Made by a program: the position numbers and the translations under genes. A stretch of DNA of 64,000 nt, from contig CAXXRP010000010.1 of assembly GCA_963662375.2 (NCBI GenBank), forward strand, positions 62,001 to 126,000. Reading direction: 5' to 3'. Of this stretch, positions 54,949-64,000 are shown piece by piece (positions within the stretch are counted from its first letter, which is position 1; every line of letters begins with the position of its first letter). Below the pieces are notes generated by a model, which had not been told where the DNA came from, did not search any database, and worked only from the letters and a program-made list of their open reading frames with translations. Source of the DNA: UBA11612 sp963662375. Lineage in GTDB: Bacteria > Pseudomonadota > Alphaproteobacteria > Rhodospirillales > Rhodospirillaceae.

Positions 54949-55013
54949 CCCAATCCCTTCCAAACAAATGCCAAAACTCTAGCAAAATCTGGCTCAGTTT
55001 TAAGGGGGCAGAA

Positions 55014-55563
55014 CAGGCCCAACCATGTCTGGTCTTACGACTTTGTTGCCGACCGGACCCATGACGGAAAGGCTTATCGCATGTTGTGCATCATTGACGA
55101 GTTCACTCGGGAGGCTCTGGCGATCAAGGTCGCCAGGCGGCTCAACTCAACCGACATCATTTCGGCCCTGTGTGATCTGTTCATCACCCGCGGCATTCCA
55201 GCTCAAATACGTTCCCACAATGGGCCGGAGTTCGTCGCGGCGGCAGTACGTGCGTGGATCACCGCCGTCGGTGCCAACACCGCCTATATCGCGCCGGGCA
55301 GCCCGTGGGAGAACGGTTACGTGGAATCCTTCAACGGGAAACTGCGGGATGAGCTGCTAAACGGCGAGATCTTCTATACCCTGGCCAAGGCCAAGATCGT
55401 GATCGAGCAATAGCGCAGGCATTACAACACCAGGCGGCCTCATTCGGCCCTCGGCTATAGACCGCCGGCGCCAGAGACAATCTCCTGGCCGGCCTCGCCT
55501 GCCTCGTTGCCAGGCGCGCGGCCGGCCAGCACAACACTGGGCGAGAAGATGATCCTGAACTAA
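55014..55563 (+). pseudogene. IS3 OrfB (IS407-like), 3' half with stop
   Basis: This continues the gene cut at 51541: PNHVWSYDFVADRTHDG (Asp), QIRSHNGPEFVA (the catalytic Asp of the usual RSDNG is His here), GYVESFNGKLRDELL (Glu). An in-frame TAG at 55411 replaces the Trp of VIEQWRRHYN; the frame continues RRHYNTRRPHSALGYRPPAPE to 55563. Two lesions besides the insertion make it dead. Confidence 0.85.
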
Positions 55564-55599
55564 CATTCACACCGGACCACTCAATGGGGGCCGGTCAAC

Positions 55600-55795
55600 C
55601 GACTACAACACCGCCCGGCCGCACTCGTCGCTGAGGTATCGGACACCCGCGGCATTCGCTGTAGAGATCATCGCAACAGGCTGGGCACGGAGCCAATTAC
55701 ACGCGCAGTGGCGGAGCCTGTTGCTCAACCCGCGCCGCAAGGCGTATCAACAACCGGGGCTCCAATCACCACTGGATGAAAATTCAGGGGCCGGT
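55600..55795 (+). pseudogene. IS3-family OrfB, C-terminal scrap
   Basis: The frame DYNTARPHSSLRYRTPAAFA is the tail of an IS3 transposase of another group; the following ~130 bp (…ggggccggtcagcgagacc) probably include its terminus. The same gg(g/c)c(a/c)ggtcagcgagacca string occurs at about 30792, next to the IS481-type tail. Confidence 0.65.
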
Positions 55796-55810
55796 CAGCG
55801 AGACCAACAT

Positions 55811-57421
55811 TTAGACTTTATCGAGCAAAGGTGGCGCCGGAAGCGTGCCTAGAACGTTTTCCACCGCAATTCCTAGCCCAAGAAGGCGGCTGTCGTCGCC
55901 GGGCAGTCCTTCGAGTTCCAAGCCCACAGGCAGGCCCCCTGTGTTAGACCAACAAGGATGTTGAGCCCAGGCGCCCCCAAGCGCGGCCCCCAAAATATGT
56001 TGCTTATTATTGCTTCTACCTCATTAATATGTTGGCCGTTGATAACGACCATTTGCCCGACAAATTCTCCACTATGATTTCTTGGTTGCGCTGGAATTGG
56101 TATGGTGGGAAACGCAATCGCCGCAATGTTGTTTGCGAGGAAAACTTCCGCGTACTCATCCATCGCCATTGATATGGTATTTGTGACCTCAGCCTGCGAC
56201 AACTCGGGCAATGGAGTAGCTTCCGGTACTGGGCGTCTACCGTAGACTTGTTCTACTGTTACATCAGGAAGATGCTCTGCGAGCCAGTCTCTAAGGCTAA
56301 GTATGCGCTCAACGCGCCTCAATGCCGCATCCAGATTATCGCCTGCAATTCTAACTATGCGCTCAAAATCTACTTCCACAAGATGTGCGCCCGCATCACT
56401 TAACGCAGAAAGCGCATCTTGCATTACTTTCGCAAGACCTTGATCGACATAGTGCTTCTCCCAATAATCTGGTCGCGGGACTCCGATGCGCACTTCAGAA
56501 AGTGTCACATTGGGAACACTCGTTCCTGTAATCACGGTATCTAAGGAAGCACAATCAGCAACGGTGCGGGCCATGGGCCCGAAGGTCTCACGGAGTCCCG
56601 ATGGGGGCGCTAGTCCGTGATCTGAATACCTTTTTTCTTCGTCCCAGATAACGCGTTTTCAGTGGTAAAGGTTGACGGGCGAAGTCCCGCAATGCCGCAA
56701 TACGCTGCGGGGAATCGTACAGATCCCCCTGTATCCTCTCCAATGCCGGCAGGAACCATTCGTGCTGCGATTGCTGCTGCGGTACCGCCGCTGGAACCTC
56801 CTGGGATGCAGGTAAAGTCATAAGGATTTCTTACATTGCCAAAGAACCTGTTATTCGAGGCAGCGGCAGCCATCAAATTTCCGCCAGCGACGATGTCGGG
56901 AAGATTAGTCTTGGCAAACATGATCCCACCAGCACTTAGTAAGCGCTCGACCACCACGGCGCTCTCCGCTGGTACATAACTCTTCAACGCAATATTTCCA
57001 GCAGTTGTTGGGTACCGGCAACGTCTATCTGGTCTTTTACGACGAATGGAAGCCCAGCAAGTGGGCCTAGCGTTTCTCCGCGCGATCTTGCGCGATCGAT
57101 AGAGCGTGCTTTCTCGAGAACGTGCTCCTCATTCATTGTGACAATTGCATTCAATTTCCCAAGCTTGCTGGAATGCTAGATAAGGTCCTTTGCATAAGCC
57201 TCGGCGCTCAAGTCGCTATTTTTGATGCGTTCTACCGCCTCTCGAGCGCCAAGAGCCGTAAAGTCCTCGCCAACGTAGGATTGATGACTGTTGTCTTCCT
57301 CGCATCCTTGCAATCCCACCATTGACACGCTTGCCCCGATGGCGCCTGCCGCGCCCTTCAGAATAGTGCGGCGCGTAGGCGCAATCGCCCTATCCGAAAC
57401 TCTTTGGTGGTTTGGTTCCAT
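55811..57421 (-). pseudogene. Amidase-signature lipoprotein, decayed
   Basis: The N-terminus from 57421 (MEPNHQRVSDRAIAPTRRTIL) is a Tat signal ending in a lipobox (VGLQGCEED). The gene then has a TAG at about 57176, a two-base loss near 57015 after KDQIDVAG, an extra A near 56632 after GTKKK, and another shift near 55950 after VGLTQG. All catalytic motifs are still readable: PFVVKDQID, PGGSSGGTAAA, GEDTGGSVRFPA, CGIAGLRPS. Reassembled, it would be ~540 residues. It is the opposite strand and a different branch from the tandem array. Confidence 0.88.
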
Positions 57422-57575
57422 CGTACCCATCTCGAAAAACCAGTAACACTGCGGCAAGCAAAGAAAGAAAAACATTACGCGTACCTACTCCCTTTGAAGT
57501 ACGCGCCCGTCTATTCCTGCTGTCTCTCCCTCTGTGAAATCACCTTTGAGATTGTTCTCACGTCGGGCAACATCT

Positions 57576-59222
57576 CTACATTAGACTTGAAAGAGGAATA
57601 CGGACTTCTGATTGCTGTAGTGGTGGAGCAGGAATCCGGCCAAGAACGCCTTCGACTGCCATCCCTAAAGCTAGTATCCTACTATCGTCTCCAGGTAGAC
57701 CTTGCAATTGTAGCCCGACGGGCAGTCCGGATGGCAATCCCACCGGCACATTTAGGCCCGGAGTACCAAGACGTGCGCCCCAAAATAGATTATGGATGAT
57801 CGTGTCCCATTCATTGATCCATTTGCCATTGACGAGAATCTTCTGGCCGGGAGTATCACCATTGGAGTTAACGAGGGGTGGCAAGATTGACACCGTGGGT
57901 GCCGCAAGAGCGACAATACCGTTTGAACGAAATGCCTCAGCATACTGCCGCGCAGCAGCCGAAACCATTTGCACTGCCTCTTCTTGTGACATGTTAGGAG
58001 CGCTAGTGCCTTCAGTACCGGTGCACAGATAGGAGTCACGGAGGCGTGTCACATCAGACGGCGTTACGCCTGGAAGATTCTGGGCGAGCCAATCCGCTAG
58101 ATCATTATTTGGCTGCTTCATCGCCAACCCCAACCGATCCCCTTGGTTAAGGCCGATTAGCGACTGGTAATCGACTTCCACTAGCTGCGCGCCAGCTGCT
58201 CGAAGCTGTTCAAAAGCTTGCTGGGTGATCACGGCAACCCCGGGTTCCATAACTTCAATTGACCAATAGCCCTCCCGCGGAATCCCTATACGAACTTTGC
58301 GAAGATCCAGTGCCGGAACCGTTTGGCCGGTGATTATCTCATCCAGAAAGGCGACATCGGCTACAGTGCGAGCCATTGGACCGATAGTTCCAGTCATGCT
58401 GTTGGGCAACACCATTCCATCATAGGAATAACGCTTCCCATCGACTCCTTTTTCAAAATTTTCGGGCGTGTGGGTAGAAGGTCGTAGCCCTGCAAGGCCA
58501 CAGAAAGCAGAAGGGAGTCGAACAGAACCCCCACCGTCCTGCCCAAAACCCGCAGGCGCAATACGCGCTGCAATCGCGGAGCCATTTCCTCCGCTGGATC
58601 CCCCAGGGCTGTATATTGGATTATAAGGATTGCGAACAAAGCCAAAATACGGGTTAGCTGAGGTCGTGCCACCCGGTCTGACCTGCCCAACAAGATCTGC
58701 ACAATTTGCTTTTCCCAGTACGATAGCACCTGCCTTAACTACGATATCAACGATTTTCGCATGTTGCTTCGGCACGTAGTCTTTAAGCGCGATGTTTCCA
58801 GAAGTCGTTGGATATCCTGCTACGTTTATTTGATCCTTCACCACAAATGGCAGGCCAGCAAGTGGACCGAGTGTCTGACCACTTGTTCGTGCGCGATCAA
58901 TAGCGCGCGCTTCTTCCAATACCCGCGTTTCGTCTAACGTAATAAGTGAATTAAGGTGCTTCTGCGTCTCTTGGTGCTTCAAGAGGTGTGTAACGTATGC
59001 TTCTGCCTTAATGTCACCATTGCGGATGCGCTCAACAGCAGATTTTGCGCCCATTTCAAGGACTTCATCACTTGAATGAATGCTTGAAGCTCTTGCCCGC
59101 GCATGCGTGCGTATTCCACCAAAGGCAGCGGCAACTGGGACTGCCCACGCAGTAGCCTTTAAAAGCCGGCGACGAGACGTGTTGGCTTCTGCTGATGCCA
59201 ATGTGGATTTAGACTTACTCAT
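57576..59222 (-). CDS. Tat-exported amidase-signature enzyme, intact
   Basis: This is a 548-residue protein. Tat signal SRRRLLKATAWAVPVAAAFGG with Ala-x-Ala sites (HARARASS). The triad is Lys129 (FVVKDQIN), cis-Ser209 (PGGSSGGNG) and Ser233 (DGGGSVRLP). The loop after KANC (ADLVGQVRPGG) and the DGGGS motif group it with subtype C (37893-39581) rather than A or B. The N-terminus carries no lipobox. It lies between a dead amidase and an amidase C-terminal stub, so this strand once had a second amidase tandem. Confidence 0.92.
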   Translation of the reverse strand: MSKSKSTLASAEANTSRRRLLKATAWAVPVAAAFGGIRTHARARASSIHSSDEVLEMGAKSAVERIRNGDIKAEAYVTHLLKHQETQKHLNSLITLDETRVLEEARAIDRARTSGQTLGPLAGLPFVVKDQINVAGYPTTSGNIALKDYVPKQHAKIVDIVVKAGAIVLGKANCADLVGQVRPGGTTSANPYFGFVRNPYNPIYSPGGSSGGNGSAIAARIAPAGFGQDGGGSVRLPSAFCGLAGLRPSTHTPENFEKGVDGKRYSYDGMVLPNSMTGTIGPMARTVADVAFLDEIITGQTVPALDLRKVRIGIPREGYWSIEVMEPGVAVITQQAFEQLRAAGAQLVEVDYQSLIGLNQGDRLGLAMKQPNNDLADWLAQNLPGVTPSDVTRLRDSYLCTGTEGTSAPNMSQEEAVQMVSAAARQYAEAFRSNGIVALAAPTVSILPPLVNSNGDTPGQKILVNGKWINEWDTIIHNLFWGARLGTPGLNVPVGLPSGLPVGLQLQGLPGDDSRILALGMAVEGVLGRIPAPPLQQSEVRIPLSSLM

Positions 59223-59351
59223 GTTATCCCCCTATGAACAGTTTAGTGCCGAACGCGCCTTTTTCTCCCCACAGCCTTGGAAGTAATCAACAAATGAATT
59301 CACCCTTTGAACAATCTAGCGCCTTGAAAGACTATGTGACTGGGCCCTTCA

Positions 59352-59588
59352 CTAGGTTTGAAGCGCCGGAGGCGGAAGGGACCCGAGAACATTCTCTACT
59401 GCAATTCCCAAGCCTAACAAGCGGCTATCATTTCCGATCATGGCATCAAATTCGAGGCCAACGGGCAGGCCAGAAGCCAATCCAGACGGCAAGCTCAGTC
59501 CAGGAACGCCGAGTCGCGCATTCCAGAACAGATTAATGATAATATGATCAAACTCATCTACCCACTTGCCGCCGACGAGATCAGACAC
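59352..59588 (-). pseudogene. Amidase-signature enzyme, C-terminal stub
   Basis: The residues GGKWVDEFDHIIINLFWNARL, GVPGLSLPSGLASGLPVGLEF and LGLGIAVENVLGSLPPPALQ match the last ~75 residues of the other amidases. Nothing upstream (59589-59850) continues the gene. It is the remnant of a third minus-strand copy. Confidence 0.85.
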
Positions 59589-59851
59589 GCAACGGAAAGC
59601 TACGTCAACCGGTTAAACGCGTGACTGTAGCATGTTGTTGGTACAGCCATGTAACTTGGAACGAATGATGGACGTCATTCGATTTTGGCACATAGGTTGT
59701 CACGCAGAAACATGTAGGCCTTAGGTTGTGCAATGGGAATCTAACGTGCTGAAGAGAAAGGTTAAAGATAGAAATAAAGAAATTGCAGGCGTGGCCAAAG
59801 ACTGAAGCACCGCCCTATTTTGCGAGAACGCAAAATGAAATGGAGACGACG

Positions 59852-61552
59852 ATGAATCTACTACCTTACGTTCGGAGTTACTCTCATGGGGCATCCGATG
59901 TTTCCTTGTTGGGCAATACGATTGGTCGAGCATTCGATCATGCGGTGGAAATCGAAGGAGATAGAGATGCCCTTGTTTCATGTCATCAAGATGTTCGCTG
60001 GTCCTACGATGAATTGAAACGGCAAGTGGATAAATTCGCTGCTGGACTTCTTGCACTTGGGTTAGGACCGGGCGATCGAGTAGGTATTTGGTCTCCAAAC
60101 AACGCAGAATGGATTGTTTCTCAATATTCAACAGCAAAAGCTGGAATTATTTTGGTGAATATCAATCCGGCTTATCGTGTGGCGGAGTTGGAGTATGCCC
60201 TCAACAAGGTCGAATGTAAGGCGCTAATTTGCGCTAAACAGTTCAAAACAAGCAAATACATCCAAATGCTGCACGAATTGATTCCAGAGCTATCGACCTG
60301 TGATGCCGGTGACGTCAAATCGGAGCGTGTCCCGTCGCTGAAAACGCTTATTAGTATTGGGTCGGAAGCAGAGTCTGGCTTTTACAGATTTCAGGACGTA
60401 CCGACATTCGCAACAGAGTCGGAGAGCGAGAAGCTCAATGCCTTGGCTGAAACGCTACAATTTGACGATCCTATCAACATTCAATTCACAAGTGGGACGA
60501 CTGGGGCTCCCAAGGGGGCAACGTTGTCCCATCATAATGTGTTGAACAATGGATATTTTACTTGTCTCGCTCTGGCTTTTAGCAGAAATGATCGATTGTG
60601 CATTCCAGTTCCTCTTTATCACTGCTTTGGGATGGTGATGGGAAGTTTGGGATGTATGATTCACGGTGCGACAATGGTGCTCCCCTCTGAGGGATTCGAG
60701 CCTGAAGCTACTTTGCAAGCAATCGATACTGAGCAATGTACGGCTCTGTACGGCGTTCCTACAATGTTTGTCGCTATGCTTAATCATTCAAAATTCAATC
60801 AGTTTAATCTGGACTCATTACACACTGGAATTATGGCGGGATCTCCGTGTCCAATTGAGGTTATGCGTCGGATAATTACGGAAATGAATATGAGAGATGT
60901 CACTATTGCTTATGGGATGACCGAAACGAGTCCGGTGAGCTGTCAAACGTCAATTGATGACGATGTTGAACGGAGAGTGACAACCGTTGGCAAAGCTCAC
61001 CCACACGTTGAAATAAAGATTGTGGACCCCGAAGGACACATTGTATTCCCAGGGGTGGTCGGTGAGTTATGTACCCGAGGATATTCCGTAATGCTTGGTT
61101 ATTGGAATGACAAAGAAAGAACTGAGGAGGCTATCGACAACGCTGGGTGGATTCATACGGGTGATCTAGCAACAATGGATCAAGATGGTTATTGCAATAT
61201 TGCTGGGCGCATTAAAGACATGGTTATTCGTGGTGGCGAAAACGTTTATCCTCGTGAGATAGAAGAATACTTTTATAAGCATCCGAAAGTGGAGGCCGTT
61301 CAAGTATTTGGCGTGCCCGATGAAAAGTATGGTGAAGAACTATGTGCCTGGATAAAGATTCGAGAAGGAGAAATGTTGACGGAGTTCGAAGTTCGAAAAT
61401 TCTGTGAAGGGCAAATCGCACATTACAAAATTCCCAAGTATCTCCGATTCGTTGATTCATTCCCAATGACTGTCACCGGAAAAGTACAGAAGTTTGTGAT
61501 GCGGGAGGAAATGGCGCGTGACCTTGGCCTTGCAGAAGTGAAGTCTGCTTGA
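59852..61552 (+). CDS. Acyl-CoA synthetase-like AMP-binding enzyme
   Basis: This is a 566-residue protein from the ATG at 59852, chosen because ggagacgacg precedes it; the frame is open further upstream. The ANL motifs are all present: FTSGTTGAPKGATLSH (P-loop, ~residue 185), AYGMTETSP (~340), GWIHTGDLATMD (~430), GRIKDMVIRGGENVYPREIEE (hinge, ~450; first 20 residues) and VTGKVQKF with the C-terminal catalytic Lys. The family activates carboxylic acids as acyl-AMP and then acyl-CoA; this branch prefers medium- to long-chain or branched acids. Next to amidases it could activate the released acid, which is inference. Confidence 0.92.
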   Translation: MNLLPYVRSYSHGASDVSLLGNTIGRAFDHAVEIEGDRDALVSCHQDVRWSYDELKRQVDKFAAGLLALGLGPGDRVGIWSPNNAEWIVSQYSTAKAGIILVNINPAYRVAELEYALNKVECKALICAKQFKTSKYIQMLHELIPELSTCDAGDVKSERVPSLKTLISIGSEAESGFYRFQDVPTFATESESEKLNALAETLQFDDPINIQFTSGTTGAPKGATLSHHNVLNNGYFTCLALAFSRNDRLCIPVPLYHCFGMVMGSLGCMIHGATMVLPSEGFEPEATLQAIDTEQCTALYGVPTMFVAMLNHSKFNQFNLDSLHTGIMAGSPCPIEVMRRIITEMNMRDVTIAYGMTETSPVSCQTSIDDDVERRVTTVGKAHPHVEIKIVDPEGHIVFPGVVGELCTRGYSVMLGYWNDKERTEEAIDNAGWIHTGDLATMDQDGYCNIAGRIKDMVIRGGENVYPREIEEYFYKHPKVEAVQVFGVPDEKYGEELCAWIKIREGEMLTEFEVRKFCEGQIAHYKIPKYLRFVDSFPMTVTGKVQKFVMREEMARDLGLAEVKSA

Positions 61553-61816
61553 TGCTGTTGGCAACCGATATTTTTTGGCAAGAAATCAGCACAGTGGTTC
61601 GAACATTGGCTGTATACGAACATAGTGTTGGTGTGACAGCCAGATGTTTGAGAGAAGGACGCATAACAACCATCGCTCGGCCGTTGCAGAATAGGTGCTG
61701 ACAACTTTGTCCAGGGCACCTTCGCTGTTGCTCGCCTACGGCTGAAGAGATAGGCTTCTTATTCAGAGTGACTGTTTTTCAGTTGGTGTACTCTTGAAGC
61801 CCGTGAAGGAGGCAGC

Positions 61817-62295
61817 ATGAAAAGGATCTCATTTCTGTTGATTTCGCTCATTGTCGTGGGCGCGGTAGGAAATGACATGGCGACTGCTGAAATCATGTCT
61901 CCTTCGATCGTTGACGTCGAGACTACGGCTCTACCGTCGCCGGAGAGAATGTCGCTCACTAACAGCAGAACGATGAAGCTGGTTTCGCCAAGAGAAGCGA
62001 GTTTCGCTGGCAAGGACGCATTCAATTCTATTGGCGCTGGTTTTAGTGTTGGCGTTTCCGAATATGACGAAATTACGCTCGAACTGCGCGACTGGCCGGT
62101 TGATGAATTCATGTAGTTTTAGAGGGGGAAGTTGAAATTACGGACGGTGCCGGTCACTCGAAGGTATACGGCCCCGGCGATGCGTTCGTTATGCCGAAAG
62201 GTTTCTCAGGCACTTGGCATCAGCGTAGCCCACTCCGCAAAATCAACATTACGCCTTCCTCCGGTGTGCATAAAGATAGTGATTCATCAAGGTAA
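61817..62295 (+). pseudogene. Exported cupin-domain protein, frameshifted
   Basis: The ATG at 61817 begins a signal peptide (ISFLLISLIVVGAVGNDMATA). The first frame ends DEITLELRDWPVDEFM-stop at 62116. In the next frame the cupin core continues: LEGEVEITDGAGHSKVYGPG, DAFVMPKGFSGTWHQRSPLRK, to the TAA at 62293. One base missing at about 62115 explains both. The sequence resembles cupin_3 (DUF861) proteins. Ribosome site: aaggaggcagc. Confidence 0.85.
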
Positions 62296-62399
62296 ACAGG
62301 ATCGAGCTAGGATGTCGCCGCAACCAACTGGGGAGACGCCGCGGTGTTCTGCTGAGTCTACATGAAAGGGAAGGTCGGTCCCTGATTCGGACCCATTTT

Positions 62400-62867
62400 T
62401 CAATGGGTCTTTGTTCGACGAAGGTTGATGCGAGTCCCCGGTTTGAACCTACAGCTCGACCGCACGATCAGAGATTCTCGTGTGTAGCGGGTCCCCGCTA
62501 CCCCCTTTACCGCAATTTTATGCTTGGCCATGCGCCCGGCTTCTGATGGTGTCGGCAGGACCGGCATGTTGGCAATTTGTCCAACGAATTCAATCTTCAA
62601 GGCCTTACCGTCTGGTGTGACCTCAACATAGTCGATCAGCTGGCGAAGCAGAGTCAGGGCTTCATCGTGCGTCGTTGGATCGGCAAGGGCCTGCTCGAGT
62701 TCGGCGACCCGGCGGCGATATAGCTCGGGGAGATTGGGGTGCAGGATCGGCACCGATGGCGGCGCGGCCGAGATCTCAGTTTCGAGCAACACCTTCTGGC
62801 TCTCAAGGTCCTGGCGTTTGGTCTGCAGCCCGGCCGAGCGTAGGCCCCCGGCTATCGCGTCCATCAA
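62400..62867 (-). pseudogene. Large serine recombinase, C-terminal fragment
   Basis: The helical segment YRRRVAELEQALADPTTHDEA, LLRQLIDYVEVTPDGKALKIEF and VGQIANM is typical of the C-terminal region of large resolvase-type recombinases. The catalytic N-terminal domain is absent: the gene is cut at 62868, where IS6 sequence starts. The tail (RTKTH) ends at 62400. Confidence 0.78.
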
Positions 62868-62873
62868 GCCATC

Positions 62874-63347
62874 TATCTATGGCGGGCCGTAGATCACGAA
62901 GGCGAGGTGCTTGAGGCATTCGTCACAAAGAGGCGAAATCGCAAGGGAGCGCTCATGTTTTTGCGCAAAGCAATGAGGTGATATGGACGCCCAGAAATCG
63001 TTGTGACGGGCCAGTTTCGCTCATATCGCGTGGCGATGAAAGAGATCGCCAACGCTTCTCGCCAAGAGACGGGGCGTAGGCTTAACAACCGAGCCGAAAA
63101 CCCACATCAGCCGTTCCGGCGACGAGAGCGAGCGATGGCAAGATTCGGGAGTTCAAAATCGCTTCAGAAATTCGCTTCGATCCACGCTTCAGTCCATAAC
63201 CACTTCAACCAGGAACGCCATCTCTACAGCCGCCAAGTTTTCAAGCTTCATCGTTCAGCCGCGTTGGCTGAGTGGCAGCAACTCTCAGCCTAAATGCTGC
63301 GACAAACCGAGTCTCTGCAAACCAGTTGGGTTTCCCCTGACAATGCC
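62874..63347 (+). pseudogene. IS6-family transposase, C-terminal part with right end
   Basis: The frame enters at YLWRAVDHEGEVLEAFVTKRR, has a TGA at about 62980, and continues GQFRSYRVAMKEIANA, LNNRAENPHQPFRRRERAM to the stop at 63291. The tip reads cccctgacaatgcc and ends at 63347, touching the ThuA-like gene. Confidence 0.85.
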
Positions 63348-63349
63348 CA

Positions 63350-64000
63350 CTAGTTTGTCCCAGTAGTGCTGACGTCGGACAAGATGTTCTGCGCTCGAAT
63401 CCGGTGTCCTACCCACCGCTGAGCATCTGCGGATGCGACCCACCGGATCGCATTGGACAGCAATAGGCGAAAGTAAGGGTTGGCATAGGTATTTGGGCTA
63501 TCTCCCGGCTGAAAATATACGAGTGGGCTAGCGCCCGCGGCCTTCGCCCAGCCAAGTAGGTTGGTTGATTTTTGCGGTACCGACTCAACGGGATTGAAAT
63601 CCCGTGTCCCCTGAACGGCTTGCATGGCTGATTCATATTGTTCTGGCCTAACGGAAGAGTCTCTGTAAATCAGAGGCACCACATCGTCTTCAAAGATTTC
63701 ACTCAGGTAGAGTTCGTCAAAAAAATCGAACTTGTGGGGCATGCCCTCAATTACCGGGTGGGGAGTTGAAGCTAATCGCACGTAATAGGCGACGTTATCC
63801 GCGTAGTATGACTCTAAGCAGTTACGTCCTCGTACAATGGCGGGCTTGTACAGAAATACGCCACCCAATGCTTCAGCATATTGAGGCCATGCAGGCCAAC
63901 CCGCGATTGCATGGTGTACAGCGATGATCCCCTTTCCTTCTTCTAAGAGGGCCCTGAAACCGGCTTTGAATCCTGGATCGGGGTCAACTAGTGCAGGGCG
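63350..64000 (-). CDS. ThuA-like domain protein (partial, runs off the window)
   Basis: The reading frame is open from the window end to 63350. Upstream codons give ALLEEGKGIIAVHHAIAGW, PAWPQYAEALGGVFLY, then HPVIEGMPHKFDFFDELYLS, GASPLVYFQPGDSPNTYANP and YFRLLLSNAIRWVAS. This is the pattern of ThuA (trehalose-utilisation) domains with their class I glutamine-amidotransferase-like fold; the family is found in sugar-catabolic proteins of uncertain activity. Its last codons abut an IS6-type end, so the true C-terminus may have been replaced. Confidence 0.85.
   Translation of the reverse strand, partial: RPALVDPDPGFKAGFRALLEEGKGIIAVHHAIAGWPAWPQYAEALGGVFLYKPAIVRGRNCLESYYADNVAYYVRLASTPHPVIEGMPHKFDFFDELYLSEIFEDDVVPLIYRDSSVRPEQYESAMQAVQGTRDFNPVESVPQKSTNLLGWAKAAGASPLVYFQPGDSPNTYANPYFRLLLSNAIRWVASADAQRWVGHRIRAQNILSDVSTTGTN

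Larger units (their letters stand above)
51542..55013 (-). mobile_element. Second copy of the 24071-25273 IS3, itself split by an IS21
   Basis: The ends tgtaaagccccaatgttatg (51542) and, inverted from 55013, tgttctgcccccttaaaa equal those of the complete copy at 24071-25273. The orientation is minus. orfA is intact; orfB is split by a degraded IS21 and has lost internal bases near 54255-54330. Near-perfect identity of the outer parts to the other copy indicates recent arrival. Confidence 0.87.
50852..55597 (+). mobile_element. IS407-like IS3 element split by a nested IS3/IS21 insertion
   Basis: The outer ends are tgatctgccccctttgaagt (50852) and, inverted from 55597, tgaccggcccccattgagtg. 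Taking out 51542-55013 leaves about 1.27 kb with orfA and orfB joined in order (…CIRLRPER - PNHVWSYDFV…). It is the host of a second IS3, which itself hosts an IS21: three levels. Confidence 0.85.

Noticed and set aside
1..64000. tRNA or rRNA genes
   Set aside because: I scanned for cloverleaf-like gttcgant.. arms near integrase and gene ends and for conserved rRNA stretches and found none; a covariance-model search would be decisive.

Overview
The window looks like a piece of a mobile-element-saturated Pseudomonadota genome. TonB-dependent uptake, Tat signal peptides and the mix of IS families (IS3, IS5, IS6, IS21, IS110, IS481, IS1595) point to that phylum; class cannot be decided from the sequence. 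More than half of the bases are insertion sequences or their remains, often nested, and many non-IS genes carry a single frameshift or stop. That pattern fits a genome with recent IS expansion and ongoing gene loss.

Layout. 1-6115: IS3, IS6 and IS21 remnants around an SPFH/Band-7 membrane protein, and a complete IS1595-family element that carries two passenger genes and sits in an IS3 transposase with a perfect 8-bp target duplication. 6116-9962: a secreted or anchored SGNH-like protein convergent with a frameshifted fused membrane/spermidine-synthase-like gene. 9963-14634: IS debris around an intact Na+-dependent NSS-family transporter, then a truncated tyrosine integrase. 14635-22784: two IS21 copies (one intact, one with broken istA) enclosing a two-gene type III polyketide synthase/methyltransferase unit. 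22785-30849: a DUF2971 protein, an intact IS3, a frameshifted sulfatase-modifying-factor-like gene, and interleaved IS110/IS481/IS1595 wreckage.

31139-49355 is the only long stretch free of IS genes and the most interesting part. A TonB-dependent receptor is followed on the same strand by five tandem Tat-exported amidase-signature enzymes, an unrecognised secreted protein, a DUF1587/1595/1592/1588/1585 protein with a CxxCH motif, a DUF1552 Tat protein and a COG4315-repeat protein. Four amidases are nearly identical but differ in a glycine-rich loop beside the catalytic serines. They form two subtypes in the order A-B-C-A-B. I infer an exported system for importing and hydrolysing an amide-containing substrate, or a family of them; the substrate is unknown.

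49391-55800 is a three-level nest of IS elements whose innermost part is full of small indels. 55811-59588 holds three more amidase-family copies on the minus strand (one pseudogene, one intact, one C-terminal stub), followed by an acyl-CoA synthetase-like gene, a frameshifted cupin, a recombinase fragment, an IS6 remnant and the start of a ThuA-like gene that runs off the window.
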